Source: Owenia fusiformis
Lineage: Eukaryota; Annelida; Polychaeta; Sabellida; Oweniidae
DNA length: 64,000 nt
Assembly (NCBI GenBank): GCA_903813345.2
Contig: CAIIXF020000012.1
Location: 14,998,020 to 15,062,019, forward strand
Direction of reading: 5' to 3'
The notes under the pieces: model-generated
Told to the model about the DNA's origin: nothing
What the model saw: only the letters and a program-made list of their open reading frames with translations
The model's database searches: none
In this document: positions 25,211-35,411 of the stretch, one piece after another
Layout: each line of letters starts with the position of its first letter
Position numbering within the stretch: the stretch's first letter is position 1
Position numbers and translations under genes: made by a program

Positions 25211-25660
25211 AACACCCAAGTCACATTCGTCGTACGGAGGCCGTGCGTCGACCGTAGATCAATTAAATCAGTGTATTTCTGCGGCGAGCTTAGGAAAACT
25301 ACGCTCGCCTTGCGGCCTCCGTACGGCGTATCCAGTTTTTTACAGGCCACAGGTCGCCGTAGAAATTATTACTCGGAGTTATAATATTTGTTCATTTCTG
25401 AGGTCCCAATAGAAATCAACTGGCTCAACAAGATTGAATCATTATTTGTCAATGTTTCACGATCACTTTTCATTTGATATTACATCCTAGCACTATGAAT
25501 AACATTTATAAATTGTCCCGATGTAAATAAAATGAAAAAAGTATTATTTATCAACAGAAATTTAAAATTCATCGTGCGGCTGCCGTGGGAAATGTGAAAT
25601 GTTACTGGCCGCAGAAATGATAGACCGCAAGGTCGCCGTAGGAAATGTGACTGGGGTGTA
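25211..25660. mobile_element. MITE with ACACCC-AGTCACATT ends
   Basis: ACACCCAAGTCACATTCGTC at 25212 is matched in inverse by CTACGGCGACC...AATGTGACTGGGGTGT ending about 25659. The inside is unusually CG-rich for this locus, with repeated GTACGGAGGCCG / CGGCCTCCGTACGG motifs in both orientations. About 450 bp, non-coding. Confidence 0.55.
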
Positions 25661-26137
25661 ATTGATGTAAATCTCATCTTCGATAACTCGAACATATTTT
25701 GAATTCATTATGCTATGTAACTTACAAAACAAAAACATTTTGATATAAACCTTCTTTTCCGCAAATCATTGAGAAAAAATGTGAATGCAGAAAGTGTTTT
25801 AATTGACTTTTAAAATTAAAAAATAGTGGTTGATTCAATTGGAACCTTTTTCAAGCTTAGGTATTTTTAGAATAGAAGGGTTTTACCCAAAGTTTATTAG
25901 TGGTACAAATTGAAAACATTTGATATGACAACATTCTGGGTATATCAACATTACTATCTGCAACCTACGACATCATAACTTACCAATATCGACATGGTCA
26001 ATATACCTTTATATAGTTTTTTTATTCCATTTCTATATTCAACAATATAAATGCCACATTTTTGGGAAAGTTCAAATGAATTTTGTGTTGATAGATAGAT
26101 GTCAGTTGAGTAAAAGTCTATACTACAGCGCCCTCTA

Positions 26138-29100
26138 TCAACTAGATGCACCACCAGTATCTGATGTCCCAGCATGCTCTGATTTTTTGATATCTGAAGT
26201 AATCTGTGAGAGATCCTGGATGAAAATCTGGATCTGTAAAAAGGAAAGAGTGAAAAGGACTGAAATTAACTAAATCAATTAATGAAATTAAGAAGAGCAA
26301 AAGACACGAGAGCATTAACCGTAAGGCAAGGCCTGGAAATCAGACACTTTCTGGATGTCCAGAATGAAATAAATGACCAACAGTTGATTGGGAAGATTTC
26401 AAAATCTACCCCCTCCCACTTCCCCCCCCTAAAGGTAGCGAGGCTATACAATTATTTTTTCAATGGAAGTCGGTGTTATGACCTGCCGAGTGCCCACTTA
26501 CTTTCTGCAACTGTTCAGCAGTATCTTCAGAATGTGCACTAGTGTCTTTCTCTTGCCTATTTACAACTTGATATAAATTATATGATGCCCTGTAAAGGAA
26601 ATGTAATTCATGAACAATAGTATCTCTACACACAGTGTTTCCCCCTGATGGAAATTTGTTTTCGATCAACTAAGTTCATTGAGATTTAATTAATAATATG
26701 TAAGTGATAAAAACTATTTGATTTAAATGACAGTATGTTTTACAGATGCCAACTTAGTGTTAAATCTTCCTGATATTACATTTTTATTCTGCCTAGGAGT
26801 AAAGTTCTCTTGGCAGCTGTATTTTTGATGTGTGTAAACAGTGATTCCCATTTCTCTGACTCAATTTGTGCTTTGTCTAATCGTGTTTGTAGACCCGACA
26901 GTTTGTTATTGAAGCCTAGAATCTCATAGCGTTTTTTCTGAAAGTTTAAACAAGCAGAAGAGAGTGAAATCAGCAATGGTTTGAATATGTCATGGTTATT
27001 AGAATGCCGATTTGTTAAAAATTGGACACCTCATGAAGCAAAAAACTACTTCTTCCCGATTCTTACTAATATATAGTGTTGAAGCCCTTGATTCCAAATA
27101 TGCTTTCGGTCTTGGAATTCGACCTCCGGGTAACCTTGAAAAGGTCAACAAGTTTAAAATTCAATTGACCTTTACCTTTGACCTTTATCGTAAAATGACG
27201 TAAAATTTATTTCCTATTAAAGGAGACACTATAGCTGTTTGCCTAGATTTTGTACATGGCATAATCTCACTCATTCTTAAAAATTGGTCACCTTGGTGGG
27301 GCAAAATTTGAAAACTAGGAATTGCATCCCAATGAAGTATTGAGAACCCTGATTCCAAATATCTTTCAGCTTTGGAATCCGATCTCTTGGTGGCCCCAAA
27401 AAAGTCAAAAAGTTCAAAAATCGGTATTGCTAGACTCGATTCAAAATTGCTTCAATTATATTCAGCATAACCCAGAGAGATGGAATAGGACAACACATTT
27501 TTGCACATATAATTAATTTGCAAAAACATAAATCAAAAGAAATTAGTGATAATTGAACAGAACTCAAATCTGGGAAAACCCCGGCCCCACTAACAAAAGA
27601 GTGTTTGGGCAGCAAGATTAAGTTTGAAACAGTTTTGTTAGGTACACTACCTCCAAAAAGCGTGAAAACTTCTGTTTTTGGTCTTCTATTAAATCCTGGT
27701 CCGCATGACTTTTTTCAATGAGGTCCTGGAAGAAATGTAAAATGCAGTAATGCATAGCATGTAAGGCACAATTCACCCATGGGCTTTTTTATTTACTTTA
27801 GTTGTCAAAGTCAATATAACACCCGGTATCTATTCGTCGATACAACATCTGGTCAACCGGTAATAGGAAATGAAGAGTGAAGAGCAGGTGTCCATTCGAA
27901 CTATGAATCGTAGGCACGGCCGGGGAAAGTATTGGGAAGCTGAATCTGTTCCTGGTCAAGTAGGCCATCTCGTTTGAAGTACGTTGTCACACGATCTGAT
28001 TACAGAAGGTTGACAAGCCCCACTGAAATACTTTTCAAAAACTTGTCTTGGTACGAGTTCTCCTTACTGGTATCAAATTGTATCACCAAAATCTCTCAAG
28101 AATCTTCTCTAAAGTGTTTCAATCATTGATTATTCCAAATCTTTACCCTGACTTTTCGATAAATAAAAAGAAAACTACCGGCTCTACCGTATATATCTGC
28201 ATTTGTGGGGCAAGTTGAAAGTGTGTCACATACGGCGGTTGACAGAAACCAATCAAATCACTTGTTTCAAACAAATATCTTGCTACACAAATGCAGATTT
28301 TCAGAAATTCTCACTTTAAGGCAGCTTTATTCACACGATCACTTGACTGGGTTTATTCAAAGGTAAGGATTGAAAACTATCAATTTTCTATCAATTTTCC
28401 ATTGTTTTTTGAAAAAATAAACAAATATTGTTGGAATCGTCATCTAAAAAGTGATCTCAGTCGGGGTTATCAACCTGTTTTTAGATTCAGCTTGCTAATA
28501 CTTTTCCCTGGGCCTATGCTATGAATCGTTGGTATTATATCGACGAATATATTCCGCAGGGCTAGGTACAAATGTTTTCTGTACCGACCGAAATGATTGG
28601 AATGACCGAATTTCTTAAATAGATCATAGGCCTACCTTTTGTGTTGAGACAAGTGTATCATATCTGCCTATAACTTCCCGGATTTCATGAAATTCGCCCG
28701 CTGATTCCAAAATCTTCTCTAGGTATTTATGAAACATAGCATGCTTTTCTAGTCTGTCATGTAGCTTTTGTTTCTGGCTAGCAAATACGCCTGTCTCTGC
28801 ACGTACCCTGAAAGTAAATATTTAGAAAACTATCAAATGACCTCTTGTGTGAATTTTTGAAGGTAAATGTCATGCACCCATTTCAGGAAATTAAAAGAGG
28901 TTTTTAGAATATTTTGGCTTGTAACCAATTCATCCTCCTAGGAAGGATGTTTACATCCAGAATGAGAACAGGGGGGGGGGGTAGAAGTCAATCCTTTAGG
29001 ATGTTTAAGAATATAAAGTAATAGACACTATGACAGTGTGATAAGATTTTTGAATTATTCTAATTATTATAACAAGAAAAAAGGTATGTGAAGTATCTCA

Positions 29101-31105
29101 TGAACGGGATTTTGTTCCGCGAGTATGGTAATCTAATCTGCATCTGAAGTTAAACTCTTGACAAACAGTAATGTCATACTTGCTAATCTCAATGTCTTTT
29201 ACTCGTTTGAGGTCCCTCTCATCATTTGCCTTCTTGACAGCCCTAGCCCTCTTAGAGTCATTCTCCTGTAAGAATTGTCAAACATGTTGAAAGTGTATAT
29301 CTTACATTTCACCTCTTCAAGGGATGGGGTCAAAATGTTATTAGTAGAGTGGAAAGTTCAAAAATTCATTTTATTTTATTTTTATTTATTTTGTTTTCAT
29401 TTTATAAAGGCGACTGGGTGTAAGATCCCGTTCTGATTCTCAGACCATCTTTGCCTTCCGGAGAATTCATTTAAATGTGGGGTGTATTATTTGTGTTGGT
29501 TGTGAAATCTAAAAATAGGTAGGGCTTTTAGACTTATTGCATTAGTATATCAGTATAGGCCTAGGTATGTCAAGGTATGTCAAGGTATTTTAGATTTGCC
29601 CGAGAAACTAATAAAACAGCAAAGTTTGGTTATTTCTACAGTTCAGAGAGCTCAGAGTTAAAATAGTGAAGCAAAATGTTACCTTTAAGAATTTGTCAAA
29701 TTTGAGCAACGATTCTTTCAGTTGGAATTCTTTTTTCTCCAATTCCTCTCTCCTTTGTTGTATACTTTCCATCTTTATCAGGAACTCCTGCAAAAAAGAA
29801 AAAATGGCTCATATAAAATTTTCATAATTCAGTCTTAACGGTTGATTTTTTTTATAATAATTTCTATTATATATTTTGTAATTTTTTCAAATCTTAGGCC
29901 TTTTCAAATCATATCATGTAGAGAACAGGGAAGCAAAAATATTTCCTTACATGGATGACATTGCCTCCAGAACAGAAACTCAGAATTCCCCTTCGTATCA
30001 TTTTGGGGAGGTTTTGACCTATAAGACAAACTGTTACGCGGAATATGGCATATTCATGGTCGCGCGTAACCAAACCAGTCTGGCCTACAATACGTCGTAC
30101 TGCTATAGTTGTCTACTCCCTGAATCTGAAATGTTGTAGATCTATAATGTCCGTTTGGTTAGGTTGATTTCTTATCTTTAAGGTGATTTTGTAGAAAATA
30201 TTTTGCAATGTGTCTGCGTGGTCATGCAAAGATTTGCAATTTAACAACTTCAAGAAAGAGGAGGGAAAACCCCATGATTCAATTGATGACATACGATTTC
30301 CTCCTTCGCGCACCTCCTTTCCTGGAAGTACTTACCCTCCATCTTGGTTTTCAAAGTTTTTAAATTGACCTAGTTTTAAACCAATCAACGATCGACTCTT
30401 TAAACCAATCAGCGACGATGTCATCTCAATACAGATTTGCATTACAAGCGTACATGTATGTCATCTTTGACCCTGGGGTTTCTCCTCCTCTTACTTCAAG
30501 AGGAATGATTCAGCATACAATGCACTGAATCCAGGGCTTTAATCCTAAAATTAAGATACTGATCAATAGGTACCTTACAAGTGTTGGTTGAATCTGTCTG
30601 AAACTCAAATGGAATACTAGACCCGGTAAATGTACCTGCTATTGTGATTTTGAATAATCTTGAAAGTTTGTCAAATGAATTAACCAGGGTTTTAAAGAAT
30701 CTTGGCATTACACCAGATTTGGCCCAAGTTTTTTAAAACGTCATGACAAATTATATAAATGACATAACTATGTAAATCAAATTTATTATTTGGAAACTTT
30801 TCACTGAATTGAAATATGAAAAATTAGTTGTTATAAAAGTGCAAATCTCTTAAAATCTTAATAAGGAAACTTCTCTATTGCGCATTCTCGTGGTACATTG
30901 CGGAATATGACATATATTTGTATCATGTTAACAGCATTACACAAACCTCCTTCTTTTCAGCTAAGGCCTGTTCCACCTCTGACAATTCACGTCGCTTCTC
31001 CAAGAGTCGTGTGGCAGGGCTCAGGTGGTCATCATCCCTTTCAGTTTCAGACTTTCTAGAGAAGTAACGGTTAAATAAATGAGTATAGAAGCTATCCATA
31101 GACAT
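26138..31105 (-). CDS. CFAP73: CFAP73-like ciliary coiled-coil protein, copy 1
   Basis: CFAP73 (CCDC42B; MIA2 in Chlamydomonas) is an axonemal coiled-coil protein of the modifier-of-inner-arms complex that tunes inner dynein arms. Eight exons join in phase with GT/AG borders: 30947-31105, 29683-29787, 29180-29265, 28636-28807, 27651-27725, 26780-26937, 26502-26589 and 26138-26233, giving 312 aa (human about 308). Conserved blocks are [72 protein letters not shown] and [14 protein letters not shown]; nearly all of it is coiled coil. The start used is ATG 31103-31105 (MSMDSFYTHLFNRYF), which is not the family N-terminus. An AG at 31056-31057 keeps the ancestral acceptor, so splicing from an unseen upstream first exon is possible. 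Intron 4 carries a MITE and intron 5 a 262-bp tandem duplication. Confidence 0.9.
27011..27480. repeat. 262-bp tandem duplication in intron 5 of copy 1
   Basis: TAAAAATTGGACACCTCATG (near 27017) recurs as TAAAAATTGGTCACCTTGGT (near 27279), followed in both by GCAAAA, a TTGATTCCAAATAT-like phrase, CTTTGGAATCCGA-like and AAAAGGTCAA-like motifs. Two diverged units. The first contains a run of TGACCT half-sites. Confidence 0.6.
27819..28560. mobile_element. MITE-like element in intron 4 of copy 1
   Basis: ACCCGGTATCTATTCGTCGA near 27821 is mirrored by ATCGACGAATATATTCCGC near 28539-28557. About 740 bp, no transposase seen. The left terminus is related to that of the element at 36976 in copy 2 (CACCCGGTATGTATTAGTCGA). 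Confidence 0.5.
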
Positions 31106-31313
31106 CCTGGTGTGTAGACTGAGTCTTGTATTTAGAATCAAATTTTGAATGTAGGCCAGAACGAAAGTCTGTTGCAACGAGTAACCACGGCTCTCAATGG
31201 TTATGAATGTTCTATTCACTTTGTAAACAGTTCTGTGAAATTCAAATGATATCTTAGAAATACCAATATTGGAGAATAATTAGAAACTTCAGCATAATCA
31301 TCCATCAAGGTCC

Positions 31314-31327
31314 ATTGCCATGACAAC
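31314..31327 (-). promoter_or_regulatory. X-box-like RFX site, copy 1
   Basis: ATTGCCATGACAAC fits the ciliary X-box consensus RYYNYYWTRRNRAC. It is 209 bp upstream of the copy-1 ATG and sits in a segment conserved in all three paralogues (40737-40750, 47134-47147). RFX sites drive ciliary genes in animals, which suits CFAP73. Function is inferred. Confidence 0.5.
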
Positions 31328-31450
31328 AATCCTTTCTTTAAAATGTTATAAGCATCGAATTACTTAGAAATCAAATTTGAAGAAATACTTGGAATACCTG
31401 TTGTTTTGTACATTGTGTTATAAAAATTGGATCCTATGGCCCACCTAATA

Positions 31451-32028
31451 CAGGGTGACCATAATCATGTACCAAATTAAAGCTGAGTATGTCAGGTCCT
31501 TCTCTACCACCTTCATCAATCTTGAACTAAGGTTGCCGTTGCCATAGCAACCAAAAAACAACAACATTTAGGAAACTTTAATATGAAAACAACATAAAAC
31601 AGGATTATTGATATATCTGACACGTGTTTTATTTTATTATATTGATAGTGGTGACACTAAGAGAAATAGGTTTGCCGTTGAATTGTAAGTTTTCATTCTT
31701 GACCATGTTTCGGTGTCACTGCGACGTCATATATTCAAATGTTATGGCTAAATTTGAGCATTTTAATAATTTTATACTTAATCTTCCATTTGCCTTGCGA
31801 TGAAACTGTATGAATAACAATAAATAACTATCGAATATAGAGTCAAGTATAACAGCATCCAAATTTATCTAAAATTATTGGTATTGTTGCCATGGTAACC
31901 AAAAAACAACAACATTATGTACATTTAGCAACAGAGCAATACAGTATTATCGACATATCCTCTACAGTACAGGTTTTTTACATGCTGAGAGATATCTGAG
32001 TGTTTTTTTACCTTTTTGGCTCTCCCTG
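31451..32028. mobile_element. Candidate mariner-type insertion upstream of CFAP73 copy 1
   Basis: Left end TA-CAGGGTGACC at 31449-31460; candidate right end GGCTCTCCCTG-TA at 32018-32030, only approximately inverse. Two perfect X-box palindromes lie inside: GTTGCCATAGCAAC (31538-31551) and GTTGCCATGGTAAC (31886-31899), each followed by CAAAAAACAACAACATT. The second segment has counterparts upstream of copies 2 and 3, so the true insertion may end near 31880 instead. Confidence 0.35.
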
Positions 32029-32896
32029 TACCTTACCACTAGCGTTCAACTGTCACGTGTAAATGGTACAACTCCCGTGGTAACGTATCCACAAGATTTA
32101 TAAAGGTACAATCATGGGCTTTCAACTCTAATTGAAAGCCCCTCCCCTGTTGAAAGCCCATGGTACAATACAACTCCGTGACATTTGTTTTGAAAAAACT
32201 ATCATTCATACCATTATGAGATTGTTGTACAACTTTCTTAGTTTTCCTCATTTTCACTCTTGGTATACGCAGCGAAAATATGTTTTCGCCAAACATCCCA
32301 AGATATCGTAGATTTAAAAAAGGAAGAAAAGACTTAGGCCTAATGCGTATTCAAAAGATTAAATTCGTCTAAAAAAATCTGTAAAAAATCCCGAAGCTTC
32401 CACACATTCCAAGATATCATATAGATTTCAAAGGATCACGTAGGTTATCGCAAACAATTTCAGAAGGTTTAATGCATTACTGCTATTCTCTATTTTGATG
32501 TATCAAATAGTTCTTGAAAGAAAAACTTAATTGCTTTAAGATAAGTGTTCCCCATGATATTTCTCCATTGAAAAATCTCATGCTATCTATTAGTTTCAGT
32601 TTATTTTGGTCATCCAAATTCAGTATCTTTAAAGTCACTGGAGCAATCAACTTTTCCTTTTAGGAAATCGAACATGTGTTAAAGCACATTCTAATTATGC
32701 ATTCAACAATATAATAAAAGGTTGCATTTTTGGTGAAAGTTAGGTCAACATTTTTGAAAAAGTATGTTGATTGGTCCATTGCCCTTTCAATATCACTTAG
32801 GTCTGATTAACTAGATTATCAATATATATACTTTTCCTGAAGATAATGAATGGATCTAAAAGATACACCCATGTTCATGATCAGAAAATATTCATA
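32029..32896. other. Intergenic DNA; CATGGGCTTTCAA palindrome, nothing else
   Basis: CATGGGCTTTCAACTCTAATTG followed by its inverse at 32103-32162 is a short palindrome of the MITE family at 1668. The minus-strand ORF 32039-32296 is unrecognised. No exon matching the copy-3 first exon was found here. Confidence 0.4.
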
Positions 32897-33944
32897 CAGG
32901 GTGTCCAATAAATAAGGTGAAAGATATTGTAACTTTCTTGCACCAATCACCAATATTGCACCAATCTTGTTGAAATTTTCAGAGTTTGTAGCCCAAACCT
33001 TTCTACATTTATTCTGTGAATTTAAAGCGTCTTCTATTTGATTGGACAGAGTTGTGGTTGCAATAGCAACTGAAACAACAAAAAGGCGGGGCAAGTTTGT
33101 TTACGTCACAACTTTCCAAAACATTTATTCTTTCTGATAGCTTTATTCATACTCCCAGGTCTATTACTACCACAAATACAATATAAAAACAGTCCTAAAG
33201 TCCCATTGTTATGAAAATAAGCTATTCAACATAATGTCCATCTCTAGCTATACACTTCTTATGCCTATTCACCCACTCTCTAAACACACTTTCAAACCCA
33301 TTCTTGCCCATTTCCTGAAGTCTTGCTAAGACATGTGATCTGAGTCTACCCACAGCTATGCTCACTAGTGAAACTATTAGGGTACTGGGACTACCCCTAC
33401 TTGCACACCCTCCATATTCCCCAGACCTTGCACCCAATGACTTTACTTATATGCAGAACTCAAGCGTGATTTGAGAGGAAATACATTTGGAAGCGCTGAT
33501 GAACTCAGATCACATGTCTTAGCAAGACTTCAGGAAATGGGCAAGAATGGGTTTGAAAGTGTGTTTAGAGAGTGGGTGAATAGGCAAAAGAATTAGTGTA
33601 TAGCTAGAGATGGGCATTATGTTGAATAGCTTATTTTCATAACAATGGGACTTTAGGACTGTTTTTATATTGTATTTGTGGCAGAAATAGACCTGGAAGT
33701 AAGAATAAAATTATCAGAAAGAAGAAATATGTTTTGGAAAGTTGTGACGTAAACAAACTTGCCCCGCCTTTTTGTTGTTTCGGTTGCTATAGCAACCACA
33801 ACTCTGGCCAATCAGATAGAAGAAGCTTTAAATTCACAGAATATAGGGAAAAAGGTTTGGGCTACAAACCCCGAAAATTTCATAAAGATTGGTGCAATAC
33901 TAAGAAAGTTACAATATCTTTCACCTTATTTATTGGACACCCTG
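32897..33944. mobile_element. Second fold-back mariner with transposase C-terminus in both arms
   Basis: Ends TA-CAGGGTGTCCAATAAATAAG (32895) and the exact inverse followed by TA (33945-33946). Arms of roughly 440 bp pair across a short centre. Read rightwards, 33395 on encodes AHPPYSPDLAPNDF, the mariner motif holding the third catalytic Asp, then diverged C-terminal sequence to the mariner-like end ...CIARDGHYVE. The left arm carries the same C-terminus on the minus strand (33222-33437; FREWVNRHKKCIARDGHYVE). Each arm also contains a perfect X-box palindrome, GTTGCAATAGCAAC (33057-33070) and GTTGCTATAGCAAC (33783-33796). There is no N-terminal part, so it is non-autonomous. Confidence 0.85.
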
Positions 33945-35411
33945 TAATTCAAGTTAGAATCGTTTGAAATTGTTTGCGATAACCTACGTGCTCCTTTGGC
34001 ACGAGAAAATAGGTATTATTAAGGTGCAATCAGATCTAGTAAAGAGAAGCAGTAATAGCAGTGACAATGATTGTTTCAATTTTAGAATATTTCGGGCTCA
34101 TATCATCATTCCTTGCTATATGTTTTCTAAAAATACCCCAAGTGTATACTGTATTTGAGAAAACTGGAGATTTTTACGTTACAATTTTATTAGTTGGGAG
34201 AATCTAATCATTTTTTCTCCATTTTTTCACTTCAAATAATTTAACCAATTCAAATATTCTGGATCTTTCGGGAGATATTATATTTGTGACTGTACGGAAT
34301 ACATTGGTGCACGCTGCTTGCAATTTGTCATGATCTATAGATCTGATCCTGGCTTTAGCTACATATGAGTAATCTAAAAAATAGCCGTTAAACTGGGCCG
34401 GCCACGCTTTTGAACCCGTCCGATACATTATCATTCGCTGCGTATACCAAGGGTGATTTTATCTCTTTTCACATTTGAATACAACAAATATTCTTGATTT
34501 AATTTCTGTTTTTATGTATTTACAAGTTTTATACATGCGACTGTACATATATGTACATAATAATTTTATAATGGTGTATGGAATTAAAAATGATAAATTA
34601 ACAAAACAATGATGAAGTAAGACCATTGGGGTAAAACAAATCCGATTCGCACATTAGTTATTCCAGGATTTTCCAACTAAGCTAATAGAGGAGTTTCTAA
34701 ATAGCTTTGAAATCTCTCTAATTCTCGTTTTTTCATGAGATTTTAGCCAACATTTTCATGTTTAATCACAATATGTACATTTACAGGGTCATTAAATAGT
34801 ATGCCATTCAAGTTTCAGACAGATTCAACCAAAACGTTGTGATAAATCATGAAATTGAGTGACTATTGCAAGTTTCTAGCACTGAAGTGAATGGAGGTCT
34901 GGCCCAAGAAAATCAAAGACAAACAAGGGTGACATCTATTATATCAACGTTATTCAGCTATTTAGAAACTATACAATTCGCGTCATAAATACGCGTCATG
35001 CCCCTTTTAATCTCCCTTTTAAGAGGCGAAGTCGAACGAATACAAAGGGTAAAGTAAAAGGTCATTACAGACAATGGGGAGTTCAAGCTTGCAATATTTT
35101 TCACAATATTTAAGCGATGCATTTTTAGGGGCGATTGGTCAAACGTATAGGTTGGCGTTTCGATTTTATATGCTAGCTAAACTCCCTACTATACCATGTT
35201 TTACTACAAAAATAAATCTCATCAATAGCCGGAAAAACTTGCCACATTGCTGTCTACAACCTATGGCATCATAACTAGCCGACATTGACTTGGTTTTGTA
35301 AATCCAATTCTATATTCAACTACATAAATGCCAGATTAAATGGAAATATTAAATGGATTTTGTGTTGAAAGATAGATGTCAGTTGAGTGAATGTCTATGC
35401 TATAGCGCCCT
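33945..35411. other. Intergenic DNA between CFAP73 copies 1 and 2
   Basis: Contains the empty-site relative of the 20.9-kb repeat (about 34075-34390), a stretch shared with 42031-42200, and 3' flank shared with the other copies (from about 35200). No gene. Confidence 0.5.
35011..35051 (+). mobile_element. Tiny TACCCT element, 3' fragment copy F
   Basis: CTCCCTTTTAAGAGGCGAAG followed by TCGAACGAATACAAAGGGTA matches the right half of copy E. The left half is absent. Confidence 0.6.

Noticed and set aside
27140-27195. Cluster of TGACCT / AGGTCA half-sites (nuclear receptor element)
   Set aside because: It lies in an intronic tandem duplication and the half-sites have drifted in the second unit. 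There is no sign of conservation or a nearby promoter.
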